Shown: positions 38,601 through 45,635 of the stretch, one piece after another | How positions within the stretch are numbered: position 1 is the stretch's first letter | Layout of the letters: every line of letters begins with the position of its first letter | DNA from: Neoarius graeffei | Lineage: Eukaryota; Chordata; Actinopteri; Siluriformes; Ariidae | Length of the DNA stretch: 64,000 nucleotides | Assembly (NCBI RefSeq): GCF_027579695.1 | Contig: NC_083571.1 | Coordinates: 39,803,943-39,867,942 of the forward strand | Direction of reading: 5' to 3' | Program-made: the position numbers and the translations under genes | Notes under the pieces: model-generated | Databases searched by the model: none | What the model was told of the DNA's origin: nothing | Seen by the model: the letters and a program-made list of their open reading frames with translations, nothing else

Positions 38601-40404
38601 TTCTCTTTATCTAATTTTATGACTTGTGTGAAAATCTGATGATGTTTTAGGTCATATTGATGCAGAAATATCGAAAATTCTAAAGGGTTCACAAACTTTC
38701 AAGCACCACTGTATATATATTATTTTGCACTGCCAGTACCAAGAGTTGCTAAACTGTATTTCATTGTTTCTAAAACAGTGACAAAGTTCTATCTTACTAA
38801 TATACAACCCCGATTCCAAAAAAGTTGGGACAAAGTACAAATTGTAAATAAAAACGGAATGCAATGATGTGGAAGTTTCAAAATTCCATATTTTATTCAG
38901 AATAGAACATAGATGACATATCAAATGTTTAAACTGAGAAAATGTATCATTTAAAGAGAAAAATTAGGTGATTTTAAATTTCATGACAACAACACATCTC
39001 AAAAAAGTTGGGACAAGGCCATGTTTACCACTGTGAGACATCCCCTTTTCTCTTTACAACAGTCTGTAAACGTCTGGGGACTGAGGAGACAAGTTGCTCA
39101 AGTTTAGGGATAAGAATGTTAACCCATTCTTGTCTAATGTAGGATTCTAGTTGTTCAACTGTCTTAGGTCTTTTTTATCGTATCTTCCTTTTTATGATGC
39201 GCTAAATGTTTTCTATGGGTGAAAGATCTGGACTGCAGGCTGGCCAGTTCAGTACCTGGACCCTTCTTCTACGCAGTCATGATGCTGTAATTGATGCAGT
39301 ATGTGGTTTGGTATTGTCATGTTGGAAAATGCAAGGTCTTCCCTGAAAGAGACGTCGTCTGGATGGGAGCATATGTTGCTCTAGAACCTGGATATACCTT
39401 TCAGCATTGATGGTGTCTTTCCAGATGTGTAAGCTGCCCATGTCACACACACTAATGCAACCCCATACCATCAGAGATGTAGGCTTCTGAACTGAGTGCT
39501 GATAACAACTTGGGTCGTCCTTCTCCTCTTTAGTCCGAATGACACGGCGTCCCTAATTTCCATAAAGAACTTCAAATTTTGATTCGTCTGACCACAGAAC
39601 AGTTTTCCACTTTGCCACAGTCCATTTTAAATGAGCCTTGGCCCAGAGAAGACGTCTGCGCTTCTGGATCATGTTTAGATACGGCTTCTTCTTTGAACTA
39701 TAGAGTTTTAGCTGGCAACGGCGGATGGCACGGTGAATTATGTTCACAGATAATGTTCTCTGGAAATATTCCTGAGCCCATTTTGTGATTTCCAATACAG
39801 AAGCATGCCTGTATGTGATGCAGTGCCATCTAAGAGCCCGAAGATCACGGGCACCCAGTATGGTTTTCCGGCCTTGGCCCTTACGCACAGAGATTCTTCC
39901 AGATTCTCTGAATCTTTTGATGATATTATGCACTGTAGATGATGATATGTTCAAACTCTTTGCAATTTTACACTGTCGAACTCCTTTCTGATATTGCTCC
40001 ACTATTTGTCGGCACAGAATTAGGGGGATTGGTGATCCTCTTCCCATCTTTACTTCTGAGAGCCGCTGCCACTCCAAGATGCTCTTTTTATACCCAGTCA
40101 TGTTAATGACCTATTGCCAATTGACCTAATGAGTTGCAATTTGGTCCTCCAGCTGTTCCTTTTTTGTACCTTTTAACTTTTCCAGCCTCTTATTGCCCCT
40201 GTCCCAACTTTTTTGAGATGTGTTGCTGTCATGAAATTTCAAATGAGCCAATATTTGGCATGAAATTTCAAAATGTCTCACTTTCGACATTTGATTCTAT
40301 GTTCTATTGTGAATACAATATCAGTTTTTGAGATTTGTAAATTATTGCATTCCGTTTTTATTTACAATTTGTACTTTGTCCCAACTTTTTTGGAATCGGG
40401 GTTT

Positions 40405-40464
<60 letters not shown>

Positions 40465-42905
40465 ATGGCATGCCGTTCAGGAAATTAATCTTTGAATATA
40501 TTGAATGAAACTTTGAAAATATTGAATGAAACCCTGAATGTATGGAATGAAACTTTGAATATATGGAATGAAACTTTGTATTCTGCCCCTGCTCCCACAG
40601 CTCGGCAGATAGACAACAGGTCCCAAGAAAAACTTTGACTCAGAGGAGAGTATTAGAGTATATTGAGAAACGCTGTAAAACTCGACAAACAAAATTTACA
40701 AATTAGTTTTATATACAGAAAATACCGTTATACAAATATGCGTTAGCTTCCGGCTAATGTTAATGGCAAAATTAATGTATATGCTAATGCTAACATTCAC
40801 CGCGATTGGCGAATGCACAAGCATAGATTTAGACTTAGACAGACTTTAATGATCCACGAGGGAAATTACTTTGTCACCGTGGCTTTGTTGCATATAAAAG
40901 AAGTAAACACTGATAAAACCACAAGCATTCGCCAGAGTGTTAACAATGTCTTTATTGTTTAAAATAGCCGCAACCAAATCCCGAGCCGACTGACTAATTT
41001 TTGCTGCAGGATGGCGGCAGTGCCTTCATGATGTCAGCCAAGTTTCATTCCATATATTCATAGTTTCATTCAATATATTCATAGTTTCGATCTTTGAATA
41101 TATGGAATGAAACTCTGAATATATGGAATGAAACTCTGAATATATGGAATGAAACTTGGCTGATGTCATGAAGGCACTGCCGCTGTCCTGCAGCAAAAAT
41201 GAGTCAGTTGGCTTGGGATTTGGTTGCGGCTATTTTAAACAATAAAGACATTGTTAATACTCTGACGAATGCTTGTGGTTTTATCAGTGTTTACTTCTTT
41301 TATGTGCAATGAAGCTACGGTGACAAAATTATTTCCCTCATGGATCATTAAAGTCTGTCTAAGTCTAAATCTATGCTTGTGCATTCACCAATTGCAGCGA
41401 ATGTTAGCATTAGCATATACATTAATTTTGCCATTAACATTAGCCGGAAGCTAACGCATATTTGTATAACGGTATTTTCTGTATATAAAACTAATTTGTA
41501 AATTTTGTTTGTCGAGTTTTACAGCGTTTCTCAATATACTCTAATACTCTCCTCTGAGTCAGAGTTTTTCTTGGGACCAGTTGTCTATCTGCCGAGCTGT
41601 GGGAGCGGGGGCAGAATACAAAGTTTCATTCCATATATTCAGGGTTTCATTCCATATATTCAAAGATTAATTTGACAGTACCTGAAAGCAGAGCTCCTGA
41701 TGTGCGTAAACATCAGAGCTGTCGCTCATTATTCATGTTATGGTTGGAGCTCTCAGCCCAGGAAGCTGTATTTGTTGTACAACAGACTTTGCTGCTGTGT
41801 TTATATTCCCCATGTGCCTCTGTCAGAGGTTTAGTGCAGTATGTTACAAAGCTTTGTTGCCTGTCATCCTAATGTGTCATTCATACACGATATAAAGTGT
41901 ATGTGCTGTTTATTGAGTGTGTTTTGTTTGTGTTCAGTGCACTGGTTGAACTGTGGTTTAGCATGAGACTTTGAGCGTAGAGGCTAATGGTACACGTTTA
42001 GTGAATTTGTAGAACTTTGCACTCTTGGTTGAGTGGAGTGAGATGTGTAACATTCAGAGCAGAGTCTGTCAACATTACTCTGCAAAATTGTGTATTTGTT
42101 TACAACCATGTTGCGTTAAGTATTTTTGTTTTGTTTTCTTAAGTTGTCACAGTGCTCTGTGTATGGTGTTTGATGTCTGGTGTTTGATGTCTGGTGTTTG
42201 ATACTATACTCGTGGTCAAGAGAAATAAAATGTATTTACACCTGTCAGAGACTCTCTGCTGTTGTTCGTCATGCCATGGGTTTTTAGTAAATAATCCCAT
42301 GTTATTTTTGAAAAAGCAAATTAAAAATAAGCACTGGATAAACCTTCATCTATCTTAGGTAAATAAAGATACAAATTTTGCTGTCTGGTGGTCAAGTGTT
42401 TATGAGATATGTTGCCTTGCACTTATGATTGCGTTCCGTGTGGTGGTACATGGACATTCGTACAGTCGCAAAAGGCATCAAAAATCAGGTAGATGCATTA
42501 CCATATCCGCTCCGCTAATAATTTACAATAAAACTGTCACAGTAGTATAATATAATATAATATAATATAATATAATATAATATAATATAATATAATATAA
42601 TATAATATAATCCTGAGTGCAAATAAATAGTTTCATTTTCCTTTTAGTGTAAGATATTAAATATTGACTCTGTGCTTAATATTCATAGGAGCTGCTGAGT
42701 CAGCAGTTAGTGTATCCTGACGTGTGTGTTATATTTGAGATGTGTGTGTAGGTGTTTGTACATGGTCTGCAGTCTGGTGAGTGTGTGTATTAGGTTTGTG
42801 CATGTACAAGGTGTGTGTGAATGTGTGTGAGTTTATGTACAAACCTTCAGTGACGTAGTCTCGGAGGAAGCTGTGGTTTATCTTGGGACTCTCGTCCTCA
42901 CCCAT
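12479..42905 (-). CDS. ppp2r2c: PP2A regulatory subunit B55-gamma, complete (9 exons)
   Basis: This is a regulatory B subunit that directs the PP2A heterotrimer (scaffold A plus catalytic C) to its substrates. Coding exons, minus strand: 42905-42845, 34579-34482, 28310-28136, 27930-27818, 16363-16186, 15626-15462, 13433-13264, 13005-12914 and 12770-12479. All junctions have AG acceptors and GT donors in matching phase and sum to 1344 bases, i.e. 447 residues plus TGA, the same length as human PPP2R2C. The protein starts [20 protein letters not shown] and contains the B55 WD-repeat signatures [65 protein letters not shown] and [20 protein letters not shown]. Convergence with wfs1 supports the gamma paralogue over ppp2r2a, b or d. 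Its 30-kb span is mostly transposon-filled introns. Confidence 0.96.
12914..13005 (-). CDS. ppp2r2c: ppp2r2c exon 8
   Basis: 92 bp encoding [21 protein letters not shown] and the following FECVWNSTD. The acceptor TACAG directly follows a (GT)n run on the coding strand; the donor is GTAACG. Confidence 0.96.
13009..13060. repeat. (CA)n microsatellite in ppp2r2c intron 7
   Basis: About 26 CA units on the plus strand. On the coding strand it is (GT)n and ends a few bases before the exon 8 acceptor. Confidence 0.95.
13264..13433 (-). CDS. ppp2r2c: ppp2r2c exon 7
   Basis: 170 bp encoding [20 protein letters not shown] and on to [13 protein letters not shown]; donor GTGAGA, acceptor GTCCAG. Confidence 0.96.
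13519..15115 (-). mobile_element. Tc1-like transposon, copy B (ppp2r2c intron 6)
   Basis: TA-flanked (13517-13518, 15116-15117) with the same CAGTGGTGCTTGAAAG ends as copy A. The transposase relic on the minus strand is in two pieces. It inserted in the intron between exons 7 and 6. Confidence 0.93.
13739..14764 (-). pseudogene. Tc1 transposase relic, copy B
   Basis: The N-terminal part (from [20 protein letters not shown] near 14761) ends at a stop after TLPRSG near 14582. The C-terminal part (13739-14209) holds QQDNGPKHT and [16 protein letters not shown] and ends normally at GAHTRY. Between them the reading frame is interrupted, including a stop in the first catalytic region, so the copy is inactive. 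Confidence 0.87.
15428..15457. repeat. (TG)n microsatellite at ppp2r2c exon 6 donor
   Basis: About 14 TG units on the plus strand, so (CA)n on the coding strand starting within a few bases of the donor. Confidence 0.93.
15462..15626 (-). CDS. ppp2r2c: ppp2r2c exon 6
   Basis: 165 bp encoding [20 protein letters not shown], then [20 protein letters not shown] and [14 protein letters not shown]. The donor GTGAAC runs into a CA repeat on the coding strand (15430-15457). Confidence 0.95.
15709..16082 (-). repeat. tRNA-derived SINE, copy 1
   Basis: A ~375-bp repeat in minus orientation. Its head has tRNA-like box A (TGGTGTAGTGGTTAGC) and box B (GGTTCGAGCCC). The body contains GTCCAAAGACATGCAGGTTA and the tail is (GATGA)n. 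Eight further copies or fragments occur in the window. The in-frame stretches inside it are incidental, not genes. Confidence 0.9.
16128..16177. repeat. (CA)n microsatellite at ppp2r2c exon 5 donor
   Basis: About 25 CA units on the plus strand; (GT)n on the coding strand, starting about 10 bases inside intron 5. Confidence 0.95.
16186..16363 (-). CDS. ppp2r2c: ppp2r2c exon 5
   Basis: 178 bp encoding [20 protein letters not shown], then [20 protein letters not shown] and [19 protein letters not shown]. Acceptor CTGAAG, donor GTATCC. Confidence 0.96.
16620..17990 (+). mobile_element. LINE relic with restriction-like endonuclease (R2/R4-like)
   Basis: The plus-strand fragments 16727-16909, 17299-17565 and 17562-17804 resemble the post-RT and C-terminal region of LINEs with a restriction-enzyme-like endonuclease. 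Visible pieces: [18 protein letters not shown], a [11 protein letters not shown] zinc-knuckle-like start, [18 protein letters not shown], and [13 protein letters not shown] followed by [12 protein letters not shown]. The last resembles the PD...D-type nuclease core. The fragments lie in different frames and the RT core is missing. Boundaries are approximate. It is inside ppp2r2c intron 4. Confidence 0.75.
18018..18400 (-). mobile_element. 3' end of an L2/CR1-like LINE
   Basis: (AAT)n at 18018-18043 is followed by sequence matching the 3' end of the LINE at the left edge (GCATTTTATTTATAGGAGCC, then ACTCAAGGACACCTTACC). The minus frame 18163-18396 encodes the LINE C-terminus [20 protein letters not shown] then [17 protein letters not shown] 5'-truncated insertion. 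Confidence 0.85.
18551..18921 (+). repeat. tRNA-derived SINE, copy 2
   Basis: Full-length copy flanked by a 12-bp direct repeat AGTTCCAAGGGC (18539-18550 and 18922-18933), a target-site duplication. Confidence 0.95.
19240..22930 (-). mobile_element. Decayed Ty3/gypsy chromovirus-type element
   Basis: Minus-strand pieces lie in the expected order from right to left. RT traces at about 22800-22270; RNase H at 22267-21485 ([28 protein letters not shown]); the integrase zinc-binding end and core at 21422-20867 ([41 protein letters not shown]); and the chromodomain at 19500-19300 ([20 protein letters not shown]). Multiple frameshifts and a hAT insertion at 20033 make it defunct. It is a distant relative of the intact element at 49035. 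The ends are not resolved. Confidence 0.85.
20033..20899. mobile_element. hAT-like element inside the decayed gypsy
   Basis: Flanked by an exact 8-bp duplication GTTGTGGG (20025-20032 and 20900-20907). Ends are inverted: CATGGGCGCCGCCAG against the complement of CTGGTGGTGCCCCTG. Near 20391 a short Lys/Arg-rich open stretch ([19 protein letters not shown]) looks like the N-terminus of some hAT transposases. The element is 867 bp and so non-autonomous. Confidence 0.85.
23514..24530 (+). pseudogene. Tc1 transposase relic, copy C
   Basis: Starts ATG GCA then TGA (third codon stop). It reads on through [20 protein letters not shown], the second helix-turn-helix region and DETKTEVFG. The frame 23640-24140 stops soon after the [15 protein letters not shown] stretch. 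The last part (24303-24530) holds [16 protein letters not shown] and ends GGHTRY. It has several stops. Confidence 0.88.
24658..25782 (+). mobile_element. 5'-truncated L2/Rex-like LINE within Tc1 copy C
   Basis: The open frame 24721-25455 encodes the end of a LINE reverse transcriptase: [51 protein letters not shown] and the terminal [10 protein letters not shown]...[14 protein letters not shown]. An AT-rich 3' region follows, ending in a (CTTGC)n-type tail at 25762-25780. The Tc1 sequence resumes at AAGACTTG. Confidence 0.88.
24721..25455 (+). pseudogene. LINE reverse transcriptase C-terminal fragment
   Basis: A 244-codon open frame holding only the thumb and C-terminal part of a LINE ORF2; the fingers, palm and YADD box are missing through 5' truncation. 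The frame itself is uninterrupted, pointing to a fairly recent insertion. Confidence 0.85.
26466..26971. mobile_element. Mariner-like non-autonomous element, copy 1
   Basis: TA-flanked. The ends are CAGGGCATTTAAAA and the complement of GAAACACCCTG. About 506 bp, inserted in the outer LINE. A diverged sister lies at 34830-35381. Confidence 0.8.
27083..27480 (+). mobile_element. Possible Helitron-like fragment
   Basis: Begins TCTATACTACTAAAGGAAGG after an A, followed by a (CTGT)n run; this resembles 5' ends of fish Helitrons. I could not identify the 3' hairpin or CTRR end. Confidence 0.3.
27818..27930 (-). CDS. ppp2r2c: ppp2r2c exon 4
   Basis: 113 bp encoding [20 protein letters not shown] and [17 protein letters not shown]; acceptor TGACAG, donor GTGTGT. 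Confidence 0.95.
28136..28310 (-). CDS. ppp2r2c: ppp2r2c exon 3
   Basis: 175 bp beginning [20 protein letters not shown] and ending AAHFLLSTN plus one base; acceptor TTGACAG, preceded on the coding strand by a GT run and (GTT)n; donor GTGAAC. Confidence 0.95.
29351..29392 (-). ncRNA. Hammerhead-ribozyme-like motif, left inverted end
   Basis: The reverse complement of the motif at 30689-30730, base for base. See that entry for the predicted helices. Confidence 0.45.
29522..30196 (+). pseudogene. Penelope reverse transcriptase fragment
   Basis: The frame starts inside the RT domain: [17 protein letters not shown], the catalytic YVDD in [12 protein letters not shown], then [29 protein letters not shown]. 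Telomerase-like Penelope RTs have this KPTHTD region. The N-terminal fingers are missing. A frameshift around 30060-30120 moves the protein to the frame of the next entry. Confidence 0.87.
30120..30647 (+). pseudogene. Penelope GIY-YIG endonuclease domain
   Basis: Encodes the linker and C-terminal nuclease: [20 protein letters not shown] (the GIY-YIG-type core as IYEI/VYIG with the CxxC pair), then [33 protein letters not shown] and a C-terminal helix [12 protein letters not shown]. It ends at a stop just before the right inverted repeat. Confidence 0.88.
30689..30730 (+). ncRNA. Hammerhead-ribozyme-like motif, right inverted end
   Basis: Reads TGTT (helix I), TTGAAGA (core, against CTGANGA), helix II GGCG...CGCC (30702-30705/30714-30717), GAAA (30718-30721), a minimal helix III and TGTC, then AACA closing helix I. 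Penelope elements are known to carry minimal hammerheads in their terminal repeats. The first core C is T here, which would impair cleavage. Confidence 0.45.
31256..32475 (+). mobile_element. 5'-truncated LINE with target-site duplication
   Basis: Flanked by a 17-bp direct repeat (31239-31255 and 32476-32492) derived from the AGTATACT-rich host. The frame 31696-32463 encodes a LINE RT C-terminus: [57 protein letters not shown] and [20 protein letters not shown]. It then loses frame in a GC-rich stretch. The tail is GACGAGACAAG-like. Clade not assigned. Confidence 0.85.
31696..32463 (+). pseudogene. LINE RT C-terminal fragment
   Basis: A 255-codon frame with the post-YADD thumb and C-terminal region of a vertebrate LINE, described in the enclosing element. 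The final ~50 codons are out of the expected frame. Confidence 0.8.
32602..33712. mobile_element. MITE with inverted CACACTAGAGGAT ends, containing a SINE
   Basis: The left end GGCCTGATACACACTAGAGG faces the complement of CCTCTAGTGTGGGGCC near 33690-33712. The middle holds a SINE (33128-33452). The target-site duplication is not clear, so the superfamily is open. Confidence 0.6.
33128..33452 (+). repeat. tRNA-derived SINE, second family
   Basis: Begins with tRNA-like boxes (GGTTAGAGAAGCAGCC; GGTTTGATTCCC). It contains GCCCTTGAGCAAGGCAATTA and CAGAGGAGGAATTTCACTGT and ends GATAAATAAAGGCTTCTT. This is a common fish SINE body, unrelated to the GGCACGGTGG family. Confidence 0.8.
33854..34220 (+). 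repeat. tRNA-derived SINE, copy 3 (older)
   Basis: The same family as copies 1 and 2 but with many substitutions (e.g. GGTGGCACAGTGG head; truncated tail). Confidence 0.88.
34482..34579 (-). CDS. ppp2r2c: ppp2r2c exon 2
   Basis: 98 bp encoding [20 protein letters not shown] and [12 protein letters not shown]; acceptor TCCTGCAG, donor GTCAGG. Confidence 0.96.
34830..35381. mobile_element. Mariner-like non-autonomous element, copy 2
   Basis: Aligns with 26466-26971 (shared TAAATATCCCAGAAAC and TTCACAAATTTTCAATAT segments). The ends are degraded: CAGGATGTTTAAA against the complement of AAAACACTTTG. It has extra sequence near 35010-35060 missing from copy 1. Confidence 0.78.
35599..35651. repeat. 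(AT)n microsatellite at the left edge of Tc1 copy D
   Basis: About 26 AT units adjoining the Tc1 terminal repeat; probably expanded from the TA target site. Confidence 0.9.
35685..37120 (+). mobile_element. hAT (Charlie-like) element inside Tc1 copy D
   Basis: Flanked by an exact 8-bp duplication CTTTAGAA (35677-35684, 37121-37128). The inverted ends are CAGGGGTCATCAAACT and the complement of AGTTTGGTGACCCCTG. It encodes only the first part of a BED-type hAT transposase and is 1436 bp, so it is an internally deleted copy. Confidence 0.95.
36125..36580 (+). pseudogene. hAT transposase N-terminal fragment (BED finger)
   Basis: Just upstream the same frame gives a BED-finger start VCLVC, followed by RRHYETRH, the zinc-ligand pattern C-x2-C...H-x4-H. 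Then come [20 protein letters not shown], a typical hAT linker, and [11 protein letters not shown], close to the DESxD first catalytic acidic motif of Charlie-type transposases. A stop follows at 36578. The RNase-H core and C-terminal dimerisation domain are missing. Confidence 0.8.
37463..38490 (+). pseudogene. Tc1 transposase relic, copy D
   Basis: Starts [20 protein letters not shown] and reads uninterrupted through both helix-turn-helix motifs and DETKIELFG to a TGA at 38039-38041, where relatives have Trp (SIMVW). Further stops follow. [14 protein letters not shown] and [12 protein letters not shown] are recognisable downstream; in the latter the catalytic Glu has become Lys. It is the best-preserved N-terminus of the four copies. 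Confidence 0.88.
38805..40406 (-). mobile_element. Tc1-like transposon, second family, copy E
   Basis: TA-flanked with ends CAACCCCGATTCCAAAAAAG and its complement. Terminal repeats also share AAGTTGGGACAAAGTACAAA. The minus-strand transposase has several stops. Followed directly by an (AT)n repeat (40408-40458). Confidence 0.93.
39040..40101 (-). pseudogene. Tc1 transposase relic, copy E
   Basis: Aligns end to end with the intact protein at 47929-49005. It starts [20 protein letters not shown] at 40101 and runs 182 codons to a stop just after EVLYGN (near 39553). It reappears as [20 protein letters not shown] at 39471-39277, then shows stops after SITAS and in the PIENI region. Confidence 0.9.
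40408..40458. repeat. (AT)n microsatellite at right edge of copy E
   Basis: About 25 AT units starting at the TA target site. Confidence 0.9.
40482..41673. repeat. 1.2-kb near-perfect palindrome (foldback structure)
   Basis: Two inverted arms of roughly 590 bases meet near 41080-41090. Each arm reads from AAATTAATC through tandem TGAATATATGGAATGAAAC units, CTCGGCAGATAGACAAC, GCGTTAGCTTCCGGCTAATG and CTTTAATGATCCA to the centre, where the 20-base unit recurs. Differences between arms are few (e.g. CATATAAAAG against the complement of CTTTTATGTG; four outer units on the left, two on the right). No protein frame. Confidence 0.92.
41674..42540. other. ppp2r2c intron 1, unassigned
   Basis: No gene or clear repeat recognised. 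A tandem GTTTGATGTCTGGT repeat occurs at about 42166-42200. Confidence 0.4.
42541..42612. repeat. (TATAA)n microsatellite
   Basis: About 14 TATAA units in ppp2r2c intron 1, roughly 230 bases from exon 1. Confidence 0.95.
42845..42905 (-). CDS. ppp2r2c: ppp2r2c exon 1, coding part
   Basis: The start ATG at 42905-42903 is preceded by CACTGCCC; it encodes [20 protein letters not shown] plus one base; donor GTTTGT. It is two to three residues shorter than human around [16 protein letters not shown]. Confidence 0.93.
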
Positions 42906-43493
42906 GGGCAGTGGCAGTTTGTGTGTCTGTGCCCGTCCAGTGAAGAGCTGTCCAATCAGCAGTGTCCTGTCCCTTCAAGGCGCCACCCATTCTGCTGCGG
43001 CCTAATGGCGTGGCCTGCTGCACAGCATCCTGGGATATGAAAGGCCTTCTTCAGGCAGAAACAACTCAGCAAAGTCTCAAGCAGCAAGAATTGATCTGCC
43101 TCTACTCCTTGAGAGTGTGTGAGCATTCAGAGTCCAACGATCATACACACATGCACACATTCAAAATACACACAACCAATAAATCCAGCACTGTGTGGCA
43201 ACAAGAATCCAAAAAACACAGTAGTACACTCCAGTGAAGAGTCCGTGTGTGTGTGTGTTCCTGGTTTGCTGTAGTCGCGTTTCTCAGTGGGTGCAGTGAT
43301 CCTTCACGAAGAGCCAGAGTGAAACCGGAGAACAGGATGAAAAGAGGACAGAAGGATGAACAGAGAGGAGCAGGATGAACAGAGGAGAGAAGGATGATGG
43401 GGCCTAAATCTATCTTACATCCTGTGTGTGTGTGTGAGAGAGAGAGAGAATGAACTGAAATGGAAAAGAGAGAGAGAAGGCCAAACAAGAAGA

Positions 43494-43528
<35 letters not shown>

Positions 43529-44033
43529 GTGGCTGCCTGTCTTTCTGCTGAGCATCTGCACAGCATCACCATACCACTGCAGCCTCCTCCCTCAATAGCC
43601 AATGACGACCCAACACTGCTCCATAGCTCCACCCACTGCAGGTGACAGAAGAAGTGAGCAGAGAAGGGGAGATGGAGGGAGGAAGATAGAGAGACGAAGG
43701 GAGGGAGGGAGGAAGGGCAAGATGGATAAAGATAGAACACATAGAGTGGAAAATACAGTAAGAGCGAGGCTGAGAGAGCAATTACATCATAGCACAAAAA
43801 TGAGAGAGGAAGTGAATATCATAGTGAGGAAATGAATGATTGGAAGAGGAAAAACAGTGAAGAAGAGAATGATAGAGGGATTAGGTGAAGTGAGAAGAAA
43901 GACTGGAAAAGTTGACAACTGGTGGGTGGAGTGTTTGTCATGCTGTTAACGCAGTGTAGCACTCATTAGTGGCTGTGGAGAGTCAGACAATATATGAAAG
44001 TGTTGTTTATATGTTAATATTTATCATTACAGC

Positions 44034-44065
<32 letters not shown>

Positions 44066-44090
44066 CCTACCTTTGTGACTGATCAGAAAA
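42906..44090 (-). promoter_or_regulatory. ppp2r2c: ppp2r2c 5' region
   Basis: The sequence upstream of the start codon on the minus strand; the 5' untranslated region should begin here. It includes (GA)n runs at about 43430-43450 and 43498-43528 ((TC)n on the coding strand) and a GGGA-rich stretch at 43660-43720. No TATA box was seen near a definable start site. Confidence 0.4.
44034..44065. repeat. (AAT)n microsatellite
   Basis: About 10 units of TAA. Confidence 0.9.
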
Positions 44091-44105
44091 ACAACTGTGA
44101 AAATC

Positions 44106-45559
44106 TTGCTTGAAGATTCTTGAAGACGTTTCACCTCTCATCTGAAAGGCTTCTTCAGTTCTGTCTGACTAATAGGGAGTATCAAGTATTTATCCTCTCA
44201 TGGATGAAAAGTAATCCTAAGGTGTCGTTGAGTCACCCTGTTGGTGTGAGTCACTGGGGGCTGGGTGTGCACGGCCTAGAGTCGTTGGAGTTGATCAATG
44301 GATTGTTGGTTCTCTCTGTCCTCCCAAGGACGCGTTATCCTAATGGGCTTCATGGGCAGCTGCCCAGGGCCTCGGCCACCAGGGGGCCTCGGAGGTAGCG
44401 AGATCGGAAAATACGAAACGATATTTTCAGAAGTTTTGATCATATTGATAACATTTTTGATGCATTTCGCCACCCGTAAGGAAGCCCACCTTGTCCCGTC
44501 ACATAAATCACCCGTCATTGTCAATATGATCACTGTCCACCATGTCTTCACACGCTACGCCAGCTTGAGTTCAATGATTTAATTAATGACTTCGCTTTCC
44601 AGAAAAGTAGGAAAGTGCCCTTGTAAGTTGACCCATGGCTGTCAAACTGAATGCGCAAAGCTGTGTGCCACTGCTGTTTGGGACATTACGTGTGTGAAAG
44701 GATGAAATGTTTCACATAGCCTAACATTTTGAGGTTTATTTCTGAGAAGCAAGATATTTTTCTTTCTTTGTTATTGCTCTTTGTTTTCACAAGTTAAAAG
44801 TCATCTGGATTCCAAAATGAAAACAAACGGTTATATACCAAATGAATGTTCTTGTTCTGAATACTAAAGAAACTGTTGTAGGCCTGGGTTATGTTCTTGA
44901 CATGTTGTTCATTGACTCACTCATTCAAAGGCTTCTTGAGGCTAAACTTTAGTTAACCAGACTTGTTAACCGTGACGTCTGATGGATTTTTTCACCATGC
45001 AATTGCCTATTTCACCATTGCTTTTTCTCGATTAAATAGGTGTTGATGGATATAAAGTTTTATCGTTCAATAGTATTTCTAATTGTGCCACTGTCATTAT
45101 TTAAATTTCTGTGTCTAGTTAGACAAGCACGTCTGAGGGGGTGAATTTGCTGAGCGCAGTTGACAACAGGCGGGGGTGGGGCCTCGGCAAGGGTTAACGC
45201 GGCCCTGTGTCCTCCTGTGAGTCACTGAAAACAACTGGGTTTTGGTGTGCATTCAGTTGTCTGGGAAGTGTGCCAAGGACTGCATTGTAGGTGGCTGATA
45301 AATGGTGTCTTAGACCACCATCTCTGTTCAGTGATGGTCGTTCCAGGTTGACAAAAATGGCTTCTTTAACTCCTCGCTTATACCAACAATCCTCTCTGGC
45401 TAAACAAAATACCTGATACTCCCTATTAGTCAGACAGGACTGAAGAAGCCTTTTGAATGAGAGGTGAAACGTCTTCAAAAATCTTCAAGCAAGTCCAGTT
45501 GCTCTCTTTTACCACCCACAGTTTACTATGACCTGGATGACTGAGAATCTTCACAGACA
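44106..45559. mobile_element. Element with ~85-bp inverted ends (Penelope-terminal-repeat-like), opened by a hAT
   Basis: Flanked by the direct repeat ACAACTGTGAAAATC (ending 44105; restarting near 45560). The inverted ends share CTTGAAGACGTTTCACCTCT and CTGACTAATAGGGAGTATCA. No RT remains. The inverted-end layout and long target duplication resemble the Penelope element at 29260, but the family is inferred. A hAT sits at 44325-45207. Confidence 0.65.
44325..45207. mobile_element. hAT-like element, 883 bp
   Basis: Exact 8-bp duplication TGTCCTCC (44317-44324 and 45208-45215). Inverted ends are CAAGGACGCGTTAT and the complement of TAACGCGGCCCTG. No transposase frame; non-autonomous. Confidence 0.85.
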
Positions 45560-45635
45560 ACTGTGAAAATCATTAATTAGTTTGGAGATTGTTTTTTGTT
45601 TTACTTTAAATTTGATTTCACATTTACCAAGGTAA

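Larger units (their letters stand above)
35652..38711 (+). mobile_element. Tc1-like transposon, copy D, split by a hAT
   Basis: The left end (CGGTGCTTGAAAGTTTGTG) is slightly degraded where it meets the AT microsatellite. The right end AAGCACCACTG is followed by TA. A hAT element occupies 35685-37120 within the first 35 bases of the left terminal repeat. Confidence 0.92.

Noticed and set aside
40482..41673. CRISPR-like array because of repeated 20-base TGAATATATGG units
   Set aside because: Only a few units, directly adjacent with no unique spacers, placed at palindrome ends and centre; eukaryotic context.
43141..43797. A 218-residue Ser/Leu-rich minus-strand frame near the ppp2r2c 5' end
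   Set aside because: Driven by a (TC)n repeat and CT-rich promoter-side sequence; no domain or codon pattern.
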